A stretch of DNA of 64,000 bases from Castanea sativa (taxonomy: Eukaryota; Streptophyta; Magnoliopsida; Fagales; Fagaceae), in contig NC_134018.1 in assembly GCF_040712315.1 (NCBI RefSeq), positions 46,315,335 to 46,379,334 on the forward strand. Reading direction: 5' to 3'. The translations under genes were made by a program, and so were the position numbers. Below, piece after piece: positions 34,549-45,458 of this stretch. Every line of letters starts with the position of its first letter. The stretch's first letter is position 1. Under the pieces are notes generated by a model. The model was not told the DNA's origin, did not search any database, and saw nothing but the letters and a program-made list of their open reading frames with translations.

Positions 34549-35301
34549 ATAGTGCATTATTGGCAAGCCAAAAATGTCTGTTTCCCACCTTCTCATAGTT
34601 AAAGTTCAAGTACCATAAATAAAATTCAATTACTATAAAAGGTCTTTTTAAAAATAAAATAAAATAAAAATATCTATAAACGGCCCTACCAACTACGTAG
34701 TACCTACCTACCATTGAGAATTTGTAAGTTTAAGGGTCCCACTTGGTAAAAGAAAACCAAAAAGAGGAAAAACAAACAAAAAAGAATGGAAAAACTCTTG
34801 ATTAGGATGATTATAAGTGTGAATCAAGCCTTAATTACTACCTGAAATGGACGGCAGTGGTTAGGATGGCTTTAATCCCAAAATGAATACTAATGAAAGT
34901 CTACCCAAAATTTTAGTGTTTTATTTTAAATATATTAGCTGTTATAAAGAAGAAGAAAAAAAAGACATAGCATAGCATGATCAGTAGAATATAAAATAAA
35001 ATGTTTACAATATGGTATTAATAATTTTAAAAAAATTTAAGTGAATCTATTTTATAATTTATAATTAATATTACAAAATTATGAATGATGTGATGTGATT
35101 TTAGTATACTGTCAGATTCAAAAAAATAAAATTTTAATAATAAAATGTAATCTCAAATGCAGGAGAAGGGAAAAAAAATTCTTGAATTCATATGTCAAGT
35201 CAAATCATGTTTATTATTCATTCTAAACAAGGACAAAAAAAAAAAAAAAAAAAAAAAAGAAAAAAAAAGAAAAGAAAAAGAAAGATGCAACGTGATATTA
35301 G

Positions 35302-35434
35302 GCGAAAATTATATGTTGTACCTGGCATATATGCCGGGTCTTTCACACAGAGGCGGACTCCACAGTGTGTGGAACCCGCCAGTGTGTGAGTGACCCAGCA
35401 TATATGCCGGGTACACCATATACCAGCTCAATAT
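35302..35434. mobile_element. Short hairpin element (about 133 bp)
   Basis: Inserted at GATATTAG and followed by AATATTAG. Arms of about 38 bases pair with few mismatches; each arm itself contains the palindrome GGCATATATGCC or GCATATATGC and a CCGGGT/ACCCGG word, and the loop holds CACACAG...GTGTGTG. The empty site is GTGATATTAGGAACC, seen in unit C at 58936. Family unknown. Confidence 0.55.
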
Positions 35435-35508
35435 TAGGAACCTTGTGTATATTTTCATGGGTTGAATTCATATGTCAAGTCAAATCATGTTTATTATTCA
35501 TTCTAAAC

Positions 35509-35546
35509 AAGAAGAAGAAGAAGAAGAAGAAGAAGAAGAAGAAGAA
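35509..35546. repeat. (AAG)n microsatellite
   Basis: About twelve AAG units at the place where the neighbouring duplicate has a poly-A run (35236-35260). Confidence 0.95.
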
Positions 35547-35912
35547 AAGATGCAACGAGATATGAGGAACCTTGTGTATATCATGGGTGGAATTAGGAAC
35601 TTAGTGTGAATAAGGAAAAGCGTATGTGAAAGAATATTTAAGGCTTTCCATATAAACACCCTAAGCTTCCTTTGCATCAGAAAGGTCATTCTAATCCTTT
35701 CTTATGGCAGCAAAACTCATCTTTCTCTTCTTGGTTTTCCTTCTTTTCCTATACCGAGTAAAGCATGACCTAGACAATGTTGGACCCTTGTTGACCCAAC
35801 TCATTGGTGGTTTCAATGCCAAATGTAAAAATATGAGCTTAGAAGGCGATGCATGATTGATAACAATGGCATACTTTAGTTGACAAACGAGTCAGTTCAT
35901 CAAGTTGTAAGC

Positions 35913-36966
35913 TGTTATGACATATGTGAATCATGTTAGGAACATATATTAATATTTTATGTAACTGGTTAATCCTTTGACAAAACGCACTTTACTTGTA
36001 ATTTGGTAGATCTAGGTAATTTGGTAGATCTAGGATGTGTTTAATGCTTCAAGAAACAATGTTTCAAGTTCAAGTGTTAAAGCCATGTAAGTCTGTTCAA
36101 GAAACAAGTGAAGAAGTGTTATTCATTAAAGCTCGACAGCTAGTATCTATCGAGGCTTAAAAAGCTGTTTCAATCCAAAACTCGACAACTGCTCGATAGA
36201 TAGGATATCTGTTGAGAATTATGAAAATCAGATTTTCAATTTTGGTTTCATTCCAATCCATGAGTATGTGTTTGGATTTTCTTTTCTCACAACTCTAAAC
36301 ATATATAAAGATTATTTCAAGGGCTGTCATAGTAAGCACAATTACACAAGTGTGACAATTGCACAAGTGTGACAATTGCACAAGTGTGAAGCAAAGTTGT
36401 ATTCAAGCAAATTGTGACCGGAAACCTAGTTTGCCCTAGTTCATCTTAAAGAAGCCGTTGTGTTTGTACATCGTAGGGTTTTGTGAACAAGAAATTTCGT
36501 GATCTTCATCATGTGATAAACTGAAGAACTTTGCAGCCAACATCCTTCTCAAGTTGGTGATCAAGTCACGTACTGGGATCCGTGCATCTATTGGTTAGTC
36601 ACATATTGGGAGTCGTGTATTAAAATGAGAGATTTTCACTACAGAACAAGTTCACTTGGGTATTGGGGTAAAGGTTCAACTGTATGTTGGTATAAGGCAC
36701 TGAGATTTCTTTACTTATAACTGCTTGTTGTGAAGTGAATTCTTGGGAGTGGTGACCTTAAAATCACCCGGTGGAGTTTTTGTCTTGGATGTTTTCCTCA
36801 TTTGTAAACAAATTACTGTGTCAACTTTATTTTTCGTTGCATTATATTTTAGTTGGTGATTTGTTTGTGCTGCCACGTACATTACATGTTAATTTGATTA
36901 ATTAATAAACTTGGGTAATTAATCAATTAATTTATCATAAGGGGTCAATACATTTTTGGCCTATCA
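35913..36966 (+). repeat. 5' LTR of E2
   Basis: 1054 bp. It contains an 18-bp tandem duplication (TTTGGTAGATCTAGG, about 36002-36036), a triplicated CACAAGTGTGA motif (36346-36388) and a TCGA-motif cluster where ATCTATCGAG (36145) and CTCGATAGAT (36192) are exact inverted copies. Confidence 0.8.
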
Positions 36967-37038
36967 AGTTGTATCAAAGTAGGCACACTTTGATTAGGGT
37001 TTAATATTTGTTGTGTCATCCATTGATCCCTGTTTGTC

Positions 37039-37429
37039 ATGGATAGAGGACAGTCTCTCATTATTCCTCCATTATTTGATGGTACTAACTATACATACTA
37101 GAAATTACGCATGAGAGCTTTCTTGTAGTCTCTAGATAGGGGTGGGTAGAAAACCCGCCAAACCCGACTTGACCTGACCCAACCCAACTTGCCAAGTTGG
37201 GTCGGTTTTTAAGGCTTGGTGGGTTGGGTTGGGTTACAAATTTTTTTTTTATAGTGGGTCGGGTTGGGTTTGGGTCATAAAATTATAAACCCGCCAAACC
37301 CGATTCTACCTACCCATATTTTAATATATGTTTAAAATATATTATACATTTAATAATTTTTTTTTAAACCAACTGTAGAGCACTTCCTTGATTCCTACTA
37401 TCATATATAATATAAAATCCTATTAGTTC

Positions 37430-37481
<52 letters not shown>

Positions 37482-39747
37482 AATATATTATATAATTAAT
37501 AAAAAAATTTAAAAATTTTAGATATATTTTGTTTATAACTGAGTTAGGAATTCATGTATATTTTGTTTATAAGTAAATTAAGATACTAGTTCATTTATAT
37601 TTTTTTTATCAACTTAGTTGGATACTTAAACATATTTTGTTTACAACTAAGTTGGAATATTAGTTTATATATTAATGTATATTTTGTTTATCAACTCAAG
37701 TGGCAAGTGTGATATATTTTTTTTCTGCTCATTTTAATAATAGCAGTAATAAAAAAAATTGTCCAACCTATGGGTTCAACCCGACCCAACCCAACCCACA
37801 TGGGTTGTGTTGGGTTGGGTTGGACTTATGTGATGGATTGGGTTGGGTTGGTTTGAATTTTTTTTGACCCACCATGGTGGGTTGGGTCAAAAAATCCCCT
37901 CAACCCAACCCAACCTAACCCATGCACACCCCTATCTCTAGATGAGAAAGTGTGGCAAGTTGTGGAGATAGGCTGGACCAAGCTGAAGAAAGCGCCGGCC
38001 AACTAGGATGATGCTAAAATCAAGGCGGAAAACTTCAACAGCAGGGCATTGAATGCTTTATTCAGTGTGGTCACAAATGAGGAGTTTAAGAAAATATCAT
38101 CCACTGAAACTGTGAAGGAAGCATGGACCATCCTCCAATTAACCTATAAGGGAACCAAGGTTGTCAAGGATTTAAAGCTACAGAAGCTCACTACAAGCTT
38201 CAAAGAGATCAAGATGGAGGAGGATGAGTCATTTGATGAGTTGTATGCCAAGCTCAAGGACATAATGAACTCAGCCTTTAATCTTGGGGAAACCATTCAC
38301 AAGCCTAACATTGCTAGAAAGGTGCTCAGATCGCTACCTAAGAGATTCCATTCCAAGATCACTATGATTGAGGAGTCAAAGGACATTGACAAAATTCCTT
38401 TGACAGAGCTAGTTAGCAATCTCCAGACCTATGAGTTGGGTTTGTCTAGGATCAGGAAATCGAGCAAAAGCGAGAATATGGCACTGAAGGCCAAAAGCAG
38501 TGACAGGGATGAGTCTTCCAATGATGAAGATTCTAAATGAAGTCCTACATCACCAGGCAATTCAAGAAGTTCATAAAGAATGCCAATGCAAAGAGCTTCG
38601 ACAAGGACTGTAGACAATCGAGTTCTTCTCAGTTTAAGAGCCAAGACAAAGGGAAGAAAGATACTAGAGATGGTGGTCAGTACACTGTTCCCTTAGGACC
38701 CAAGTGTTTCGGGTGTCAAGGCTTTGGTCACATGAAACAAGAGTGTCCTAATTATCTTAAGTCCATTAGGAAAAGCAAGGCACTTGCTGCAACTTTGAGC
38801 GACATCGAACCTGAGGATGATTTTGAAAATGAAGATGACAAAAACCTAAACGTTTTCACCACCACTGTCAATCCTATTGAGGGGATTGTAGAAGATGTGA
38901 ATGAAGAAGAAGACTTGGTGGAGTCAAAGTTTGAAAAGACGGATGAACAAGATAACATCCACACTGCCTATGCAAAGTTATACAAAGTTTCGAAAAAGTA
39001 TGAGAAGTTGTATAGGTTGGCCACCAAGAAGCTTGGTGATGTGGAGCTTGAACGAGAAGAACTCTCCACAAAGTTTGATGAAGCCAATCAGACTATAGGA
39101 GCACTAAGGTTTGAAAATAATTTCTTGGCTGAGAAGACCAAGAAGCTTGAAGCAAAGCTGTTTCAAGTCAGAGCTCAGTTGGAGAGGACTTCAAGTGCAT
39201 AGCTTGATGAGATGCTCAGCTTTCATAAATCTGCTTCTGATTGAACCGGTTTAGGGTATAATTTCTCCTCTCCTAATATTGCTTCTTCTAGTACTACTAT
39301 TTTTGTTTCTCCTGCTAATAATTTTGAATCTGAGAACAATAATGTGAATAATGTGATAGCTAGTAAAAACATAGATAAGGGTAAATCTATCTTAAGACCA
39401 CCCCCTAAGCTTGCTAAGAAAGAAACCAAAAACCCTAAGGCTAAGAAGAGAAATGCTCAAAAATCTAAAGAGAAGAAGTAGCATCTTTGTCATCACTATG
39501 GAGCAGCTGAACATACTCGACCTAATTGCTACAAGTGACAAGCCACTCAACAGAGCAACAATATGGTCTCATCAGGAAACCTGAGTCAGTTTCTATCCTC
39601 TCTTGCTCCTCTTTGAGATTTCCTCAAGGCCCTCATGTTCCTTTCGAACTTGAACGGTTGCAATTCTTCCCCCTCACCGCTAATTCAAGGATTTGCCAAA
39701 AGGAAAGGTTCTTCCAAGGTGTGGAAGGAAAAAGGCTCCAAGTGATT
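37039..39747 (+). pseudogene. gag: Copia-type gag of E2, broken
   Basis: Colinear with the E1 gag. It starts at ATG 37039 (FDGTNYTY), has TAG where Trp and Gln are expected near 37099 and 37126, is interrupted by a hAT MITE (37137-37934), and resumes at 37936 (DEKVWQVVE). 38049-38540 covers the UBN2-type core (EAWTILQLTYKGTK, SLPKRFHSKI). A frameshift near 38537 leads to the knuckle CFGCQGFGHMKQECP near 38708, an acidic stretch and a coiled coil (38930-39200). TAG at 39200, TGA near 39241 and TAG near 39479 follow; a second knuckle (CHHYGAAEHTRPNC) has lost one Cys. The frame ends where pol would begin. Confidence 0.82.
37137..37934. mobile_element. hAT-like MITE with perfect 8-bp TSD
   Basis: A 798-bp element inside E2 gag. 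TSD TCTCTAGA is exact at 37129-37136 and 37935-37942. Ends are TAGGGGTGGGTAG and, from the right, TAGGGGTGTGCATGGG. Arms carry GGGTTGGGTTGGG / AACCCAACCCAACCC runs; the centre has a TA microsatellite (37437-37479). Same family as 3017-3576. No transposase. Confidence 0.8.
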
Positions 39748-41590
39748 TAGTTACTTTTTCTTTTTCCCCCCTTCTTGTTTTTGTTTTTGTTTTTGCATTA
39801 CTTGTGTGTTTTACTTTCTTATTTTGAGTTAGTCTAGTTTTTATGTATTGCTTTGCTTAACATGTTTTTGTTTGTTTTTTTTCAGTTTTGTTTTATTTTG
39901 TTTTGCTCCATAAAAATTTTAAAAAAAATTGAAAAATCAGAAAAATACAAAAACAGTGTGTGTTTGTGTACATTGGTACTTGTGTACCTTGAATGGCCAA
40001 TGAAACAAAGTTTTCTAAACTTTGTATCTCTTGTAACTTAGATGAGCATCTCTATGCAAAACTAAGTAAGTGAGCTTTGTAGCTCTTATTTGTGATGAGT
40101 AAAACTAAGTTATCTCTTGTACTTAACACTCGTCAAGACTAAAAAATCCTAAGAGAAAGGCATAAATAACTATCTCACCACTATTGCCCACCACTCATGG
40201 AATGACATCGGTATGCTTCGGCATAGAAAAAATGCAATGTCAAAAAGCTTAACATAAGTTGGTATTTCTTTCCTCTCTTATATGCATATGCATGATATGC
40301 TTAATAAAAGAAAAGTATAAAGAAAACTTAAAGAAAAAGAATCAAAATGCTTTAAAATATAATTGCAAGCATATATTCTAGGAGATGTGGGAGTTATAGG
40401 ATGTACCTCGAAGGTGATAGTCCCCATCAAGCAGTTATGATTTTGTGTGAGTTAAATTGATTTACTCATATCTCAAATCGTCATAACATGTAGACACTTA
40501 TGCAATCTTGCGATGTTTTTCACATACAACACGTAATATTTTTTTCTACTTTTGATACATGTGTAGGTACAATGTAATTTGGCCATCACAAGGAATATAT
40601 GTGCTAATGTATGCTCACTAAACTCTCTTGAATTATTTTTGAAATATAAAATGGGTTAGACTTGTTTAGTGTGTGTGTGTGTGTGTGTGTGTTTATCTAA
40701 ATGCTTATCATTTTTTTTTTTGTTGAGAGATGATTTTGAGAGTTTAAAATGTTGTTTGGATCGTTGGTTGAGTAGCATGCTTGATTGCATTCATATCTGT
40801 GTTTTCCTCTTCTTGAAAAACTGTTTTTAAGCAATCTCAACAGCTTCTCGATAGCTAGACTATCTATCGAGCTCTTCAAATTCTTTTTATTGTAATGTTG
40901 ATAGCTTCTCGATCAATTGAAAAAGGTTCTGTCTCCTTAATAGATTCTCGATAGCTTCTCGATCCATCGAGGCCCTTGTGCTATGGACCCCTCTCAACAG
41001 ATCCTTGATCGCTCTTCGACAGCTGTTTCTCGTGCTTTAATTCTAGATACCTCTTGATCTGTCGAGAATTATGATTTTTTGTATAAAGGATTTGTGTGAT
41101 TTTCTCTTCACTTCTCCCCGATCTCTCTTGACATAATCTGTCTCTTCACCTTCCAAACACTTTCTTTTCTCTCAAAACCTTCAATCCACTTGATTTTTGG
41201 CATTTTCTTGTCTCAAATCACTTGGAATGATCTCTCTATCTCTCATTCTTCATGCATCTCATGCATTTAGATCTAGGTTTTGGGTTTTTCTTGAAAATTT
41301 GTGGGTTTTTTTTTTTTTTTTAAATTGATGAGTTTTTCTCAAAATTTTTGGCTTGGGTTTTACTTAAATGATTTCAAGACATCATGCATTGCATCATTTA
41401 TGCATTATAACAATCTTTTATGCATTTTAGATGTGAGTTTTACTTTATTGCAATGATTGTGTGCTAGTAGGTTTGGATTGGGCTGAGCCCATGATGTTTT
41501 TAAGTTTGTAGGTCACATGCTCATGCATTTTCATGCATATGTACCTTCAATTTCTTTATATTCTTATATATTGATGTTGGCGCTTTTCTG

Positions 41591-41632
<42 letters not shown>

Positions 41633-41655
41633 TCCTTCTTGCGTTAGTCTATGTT
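39748..41655 (+). other. Non-coding interior of E2 upstream of the accessory ORF
   Basis: Shares blocks with E1 7000-7900 (AAAAACAGTGTGTGTTTGTG, the AGGAGATGTGGGAGTTATAG segment and a GT repeat at 40669-40692). A TCGA-core motif cluster fills 40830-41070. A CT repeat at 41593-41632 ends 23 bp before the ATG of the accessory ORF, a typical plant 5' UTR feature. A poly-T run is at 41307-41322. No pol sequence. Confidence 0.65.
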
Positions 41656-42828
41656 ATGGCACCTAAATGTGAATCTACTCTGCCCCAGAACCCTCTTCGT
41701 TCTAGGGCATCTTCTTCTTTTGATCTTACTCCTTCTCACGTCCAGTTCCGTGATGATAAAGCCCAAAAGGACTTTTTGGAGAACTTTTCTAGACGAGGCA
41801 TTCATTTGGAATGCCAAGTCATCCTATCGGATTTTTCCAATATTGACCTTCCCACTGTCATCTACAGTCGAGGTTGGGAGTCACTGTGTGACGTCCCGGT
41901 CATATGCCCTTCATCATTCAGAAGTTCTACTCCAACATGCACGGATTTGACACTTCTATACCCTAGTTTGTCACTGTGTTTCGGGTATGCGCATTGTAGT
42001 CACTCTAAATCTTATATCCGAGTGCTACACGTTCCTCGGGTAGCGCATCCTGACTACCCTGGTTGTGATTGTCTGAAGACTGTGTCCAAAGACGAACTCA
42101 TGTCTCTATTCTGTGAGACACCATCTTCATGGGGTGATCATCAAAACACTCGATGCTCAACCTTCGCTAAAGATCCAAGATTCCTTAATATGGCGATGAC
42201 ATTCGTTCTCCATCTATTGTCTCACTATAACTCTATTACAGAGCTTTGTGCTCAGTTTTTGTTGTCCCTCAGTGAGGACATTTCTATTGACTTTCCTTCT
42301 TACTTCATTCTATTCTTTATAGATGTCTATAGTGATACGACAACCCGTGATAACCGAAGAAAAAATGAGCTTATCACGCTGATCCTTCGCCATTTTTTTG
42401 TGTCCTTACCTATGTCTGATCTCTTCTTCATCGTGGGTGCCATTGACGCAGCTACCGTTAAACAAAGTGATGCTCAGCTTCGTTCGAGGCAGACTCATAC
42501 TGAGATGATAGCTCCTCTAGCTTCTTCTGCTCCATCCACCTCTGCTCCTTCTTCTTCCACGAGTGGAGTGACTCTCGAGGCTATCATGGCACAGCTTGTG
42601 TGCATGAATGCTCACCTTAACACTCTTACTGATGAGTTATGTCAGGTGAACACCCGTGTTGGTCGTATCGCACAACGACAAGCTGTCATGGGTGGTTTCA
42701 TTGCGACTTCTTCTCTATCTCCACCGGCTTTAGAGGATGAGAGTGATGATGGCTTTGATAGTGATGATGCTGATGAGGACGATGGTGCTAGCTTGCCCAG
42801 TGATGTACTTACCCTTTGTCACTCGTGA
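41656..42828 (+). CDS. Intact accessory ORF of E2 (putative plant transposon protein)
   Basis: 390 residues with no stop or shift, although the neighbouring gag is ruined. Residues 30-260 (FLENFSRRGIHLECQVILSD, IYSRGWESLCD, VLHVPRVAHPDYPGCDCL, KDELMSLFCETPSSWGD, FVLHLLSHYNSI) resemble the 'putative plant transposon protein' family found in many plant retroelements (Transposase_32-type). That name is only a label, and no catalytic residues are known. A Ser/Thr/Ala-rich linker (about 285-305) and a probable short coiled coil (MAQLVCMNAHLNTLTDEL, about 310-335) follow, then an acidic tail (DESDDGFDSDDADEDDG). No signal peptide or membrane segment. The start follows a CT repeat. The stop overlaps a tail motif (GACAAAAAGGGGGAG) shared with E1. 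Function unknown. Confidence 0.75.
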   Translation: MAPKCESTLPQNPLRSRASSSFDLTPSHVQFRDDKAQKDFLENFSRRGIHLECQVILSDFSNIDLPTVIYSRGWESLCDVPVICPSSFRSSTPTCTDLTLLYPSLSLCFGYAHCSHSKSYIRVLHVPRVAHPDYPGCDCLKTVSKDELMSLFCETPSSWGDHQNTRCSTFAKDPRFLNMAMTFVLHLLSHYNSITELCAQFLLSLSEDISIDFPSYFILFFIDVYSDTTTRDNRRKNELITLILRHFFVSLPMSDLFFIVGAIDAATVKQSDAQLRSRQTHTEMIAPLASSAPSTSAPSSSTSGVTLEAIMAQLVCMNAHLNTLTDELCQVNTRVGRIAQRQAVMGGFIATSSLSPPALEDESDDGFDSDDADEDDGASLPSDVLTLCHS

Positions 42829-43378
42829 CAAAAAGGGGGAGTAGTTTTGGATATGAGTGTAGTCATACTCATAGAGAGAGAGTTAGTATAGGAGATTTTT
42901 GTTAGGGAGAGTCTATGTTTTGAGGGATGTAGTGAGGTCTTATGTATCTTTTTCTTTTCTTTCTATTTTAGATACATTGTCCGTGTACCTTTGGTCTTGT
43001 GACCATTTTGTGATAGCAAACCTTGTACTCTTTGATAATACATATATGATGATGTTGTTATTACAGTTCATTCACCTATCTCTGCATGTGTTGTTTCTTT
43101 TCTCTCTTTATGCACATGCTTCTTATATGTTGTATGCAATCTTTTATTTCTGTCTCACACTAAGATGCCTTGAAGAGTTTTGTTTAAAGTGTTTTAGAAA
43201 TATAGGTTGTCAATGTCTTCCTTGCCATGAACTCTCTTTTTGCAAAGTTTTTCAAGAGTTTGTGTTAGGATAGATTTTATTGTATTCAACAAGTGAATAT
43301 GAGTTAAATGATTTATGACTTCTCTTATATGTTCATTTGTTTGAAGTGGTTTTGTCACGGATTGCCAAAGGGGGAGAT

Positions 43379-44402
43379 TGTTAGGACATATGTGAATCAT
43401 GTTAGGAACAAATGTCAATATTTTATGTAATTGGTTAATCCTTTGACAAAACACACTTTATTTGTAATTGGGTAGATCTAGGATATGTTTAATACTTCAA
43501 GAAATAAGGTTTTAAGTTCAAGTGTTAAAGCCATGCAAGTCTGTCCAAGAAACAAGTGAAGAAGTGTTGTTTATTGAAGCTCAACAATGAGCTCAACAAC
43601 GAGCTCAACAACTAGTATCTATCGAGGCCTAAAAAATTGTTTCAGCCTGAAACTCGACAGCTGCTTGATAGATAGGGTATCTATCGAGAATTATGAAAAT
43701 CTGATTTTGAGTTTTGATTTCATTCCAATTCGTGAGTATGTGTTTGGGCTTTCTTTTCTTACAATCCTAAACATATATAAGGATTATTTTAAGGGCTATC
43801 ATAGTGATACAATTGCACAAGTGTGAAGCAAAGTTATATTCATGCAAATTGTGACCAACAACTTAGTTTGCCCTAGTTCATCTTGAAGAAGCTGTTGTGT
43901 TTGTACACCAAAGAGTTTTGTGACCAAGAAATTTCATGATCTTCATCGTATGATGAACTGAAGAACTTTGCAGTCAACATCCTTCTCAAGTTGGTGATCA
44001 AGACGCATACTGGGATCCGCGCATCTATTGGTTAGTCACGTACTGGGAGCTGTGCATTAAAATGAGAGATTGTCACTACAGAAGTCCAATTGGGTACTGG
44101 GGTAAGGGTTCAACTGTAAGTTGGTATAATGCACTGAGATTCTTTTACTTGTAACTGCTTGTTGTGATAATAGTGAATTCTCAAGAGTGGTGACCTTAAA
44201 ATCACCCAGTGGGGTTTTTGCCTCCGAGGTTTTCTCCATTCGTAAACAAATCACTGTGTCAACTTTATTTTTCATTGCATTATATTTTACTTAGTGATTT
44301 GTTTGTGCTGCCACGTACATTGCATGTTAATTTGATTAATTAATAAATTTGGGTAATTAATCAATTAATTCATCACAACGAATCAATAAATTTTTGGCCT
44401 AT
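43379..44402 (+). repeat. 3' LTR of E2
   Basis: About 1024 bp, starting TGTTAGGACATATG. It lacks the left LTR's small tandem duplications. It ends ...TTTTTGGCCTAT, directly against the gene fragment AGCCATGC, so the last bases of the LTR and part of the target duplication seem deleted. Confidence 0.78.
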
Positions 44403-44463
44403 AGCCATGCATTTTATAAATATCCAATCCAATTCAAGAACTCATCCAATGGCAAAGTTATGT

Positions 44464-45050
44464 AGAAGTTGAGAGGTTTTGAAACGATTATTAAATAGGC
44501 TGAATTATGGTTAAGCTATGCATTTGAATATCCTTACTATGCCATGACAACTAATAACACAACCAGCTAAAATGAATTTCTACCTCTGTTCACATGAAAG
44601 CATGCATGCACATCTAAAAAAAATAATTAAACTAGTGTGCATTTAGATGACTTATTTGCTTATTTATTGAAAGTAGATAATGTATTTTTATTCCTTGAAA
44701 ATTGACATATAGAAAAATTATATGTTAGGGAGAGAGCACTTTGAAAGATTTCAATTGAGTAGTTAATATAATATATAGAAACATCACTTAACCTATAAAT
44801 TTAGATGAGACCTCATGAACTGTGAAGAACTTTTGAAGAGATCCTATGTCCTTATGTTGCTTGTCTAAATAATTATTCACATGAAAGCAAGCTCATTTTA
44901 GAAAACAAAAATTGAATTATAAAGAAAAATAATTTCAAAGGATATTTTGTATATACCATGAAAATGTTGTCATTCTCCATAATTCTATTTACAAATATAC
45001 ATAATAATAATAAATTAAAGATATTACATTAATCAAAAGGTCATTATTGC
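44464..45050. other. Intergenic flank fused to LecRK B
   Basis: Aligns with 29747-30537 (AGAAGTTGAGAGGTTTTGAA; GATGAGACCTCATGAAC) with a deletion of about 150 bp near 44800. The join to LecRK B at 44458-44463 has a short shared TATGT. The alignment is cut at 45050 by the solo LTR and continues at 56506. No gene. Confidence 0.7.
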
Positions 45051-45458
45051 TGTTAAGTTTTAGATCTCTGTAAACTAGATTGTTTAACCTAATTAGTGAA
45101 CCAAGTGAATACTTAGGTTTATTATTCAGATCTAGATTAAAACAATAACAATCATATCATGTAAAGCAGTAGAAAGCCTAATTAGGGGAGGATTTAACCT
45201 TGTTATCCTCAAGGTAAAAAGAAAATCCACTATGAAAGAATTGAAGTTTGTACAATAGAATTTAGACCACTAACATTTTATTGCTACCTTGAGTAGAAAA
45301 CTTACTACCACAACCCCATGATAGCTTCAAGTCCACATACTACTTTTTTTTATCTGCAACAGCCATAAGTTCTCCTACTTGTAAATCTTGATCTTCTTAA
45401 ATGTTCTTTATGTAACAACTGAAACAACCATCAAGTTCTTGACATCAATCTTGATTTT

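Larger units (their letters stand above)
32846..35703. other. Upstream duplicon B2 of LecRK B
   Basis: Aligns with 13393-16627 of unit A, minus the A-specific insertions. It carries its own insertions: a hAT-like element (33612-34548) and a hairpin element (35302-35434). A direct duplication of about 280 bp occurs near the gene: the stretch starting TTGAATTCATATGTCAAG is present at 35180 and again at 35463. TATA-like TCCATATAAACACC lies about 50 bp before the LecRK B start codon. No other gene. Confidence 0.7.
35913..44402 (+). mobile_element. Gag-only copia-type LTR element with accessory ORF (E2)
   Basis: About 8.5 kb. LTRs are 35913-36966 and 43379-44402, starting TGTTA(T/G)GACATATGTGAATC; the left ends TATCA, and the right has lost its last few bases at the junction with the gene. 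The likely TSD is TTAGC (left TAAGC; the right copy is partly deleted). The PBS after the left LTR is degenerate (TTGTATCAAAG), and AAAGGGGGAGAT precedes the right LTR. The interior has gag (37039-39747) split by a hAT MITE, no protease, integrase or RT, then an intact 390-codon ORF (41656-42828). It shares structure with E1 but the LTR sequence is diverged. Non-autonomous. Confidence 0.82.
35704..44463 (+). pseudogene. LecRK B: truncated lectin receptor kinase pseudogene
   Basis: Only the N-terminal part of the LecRK remains. 35704-35912 matches the first 70 codons of the intact gene (MAAKLIFLFLVFLLFLYRVK), with a small deletion in GATGCATGATTG that shifts the frame near 35852 and the same TAG-type change (ACTTTAG) as LecRK A near 35876. 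Element E2 (35913-44402) interrupts it. A further piece, 44403-44463, covers AGCCATGCATTTTATAAATA to AAAGTTATGT and then changes abruptly to intergenic sequence like 29742. Transmembrane and kinase parts are absent. The shared stop with A suggests A and B derive from an already disabled copy. Confidence 0.88.

Noticed and set aside
43587..43826. Small ORF at 43587 and similar small ORFs in LTRs (4608, 9587, 12041)
   Set aside because: They sit inside LTRs or repeats, are not conserved between LTR copies and have no domain.
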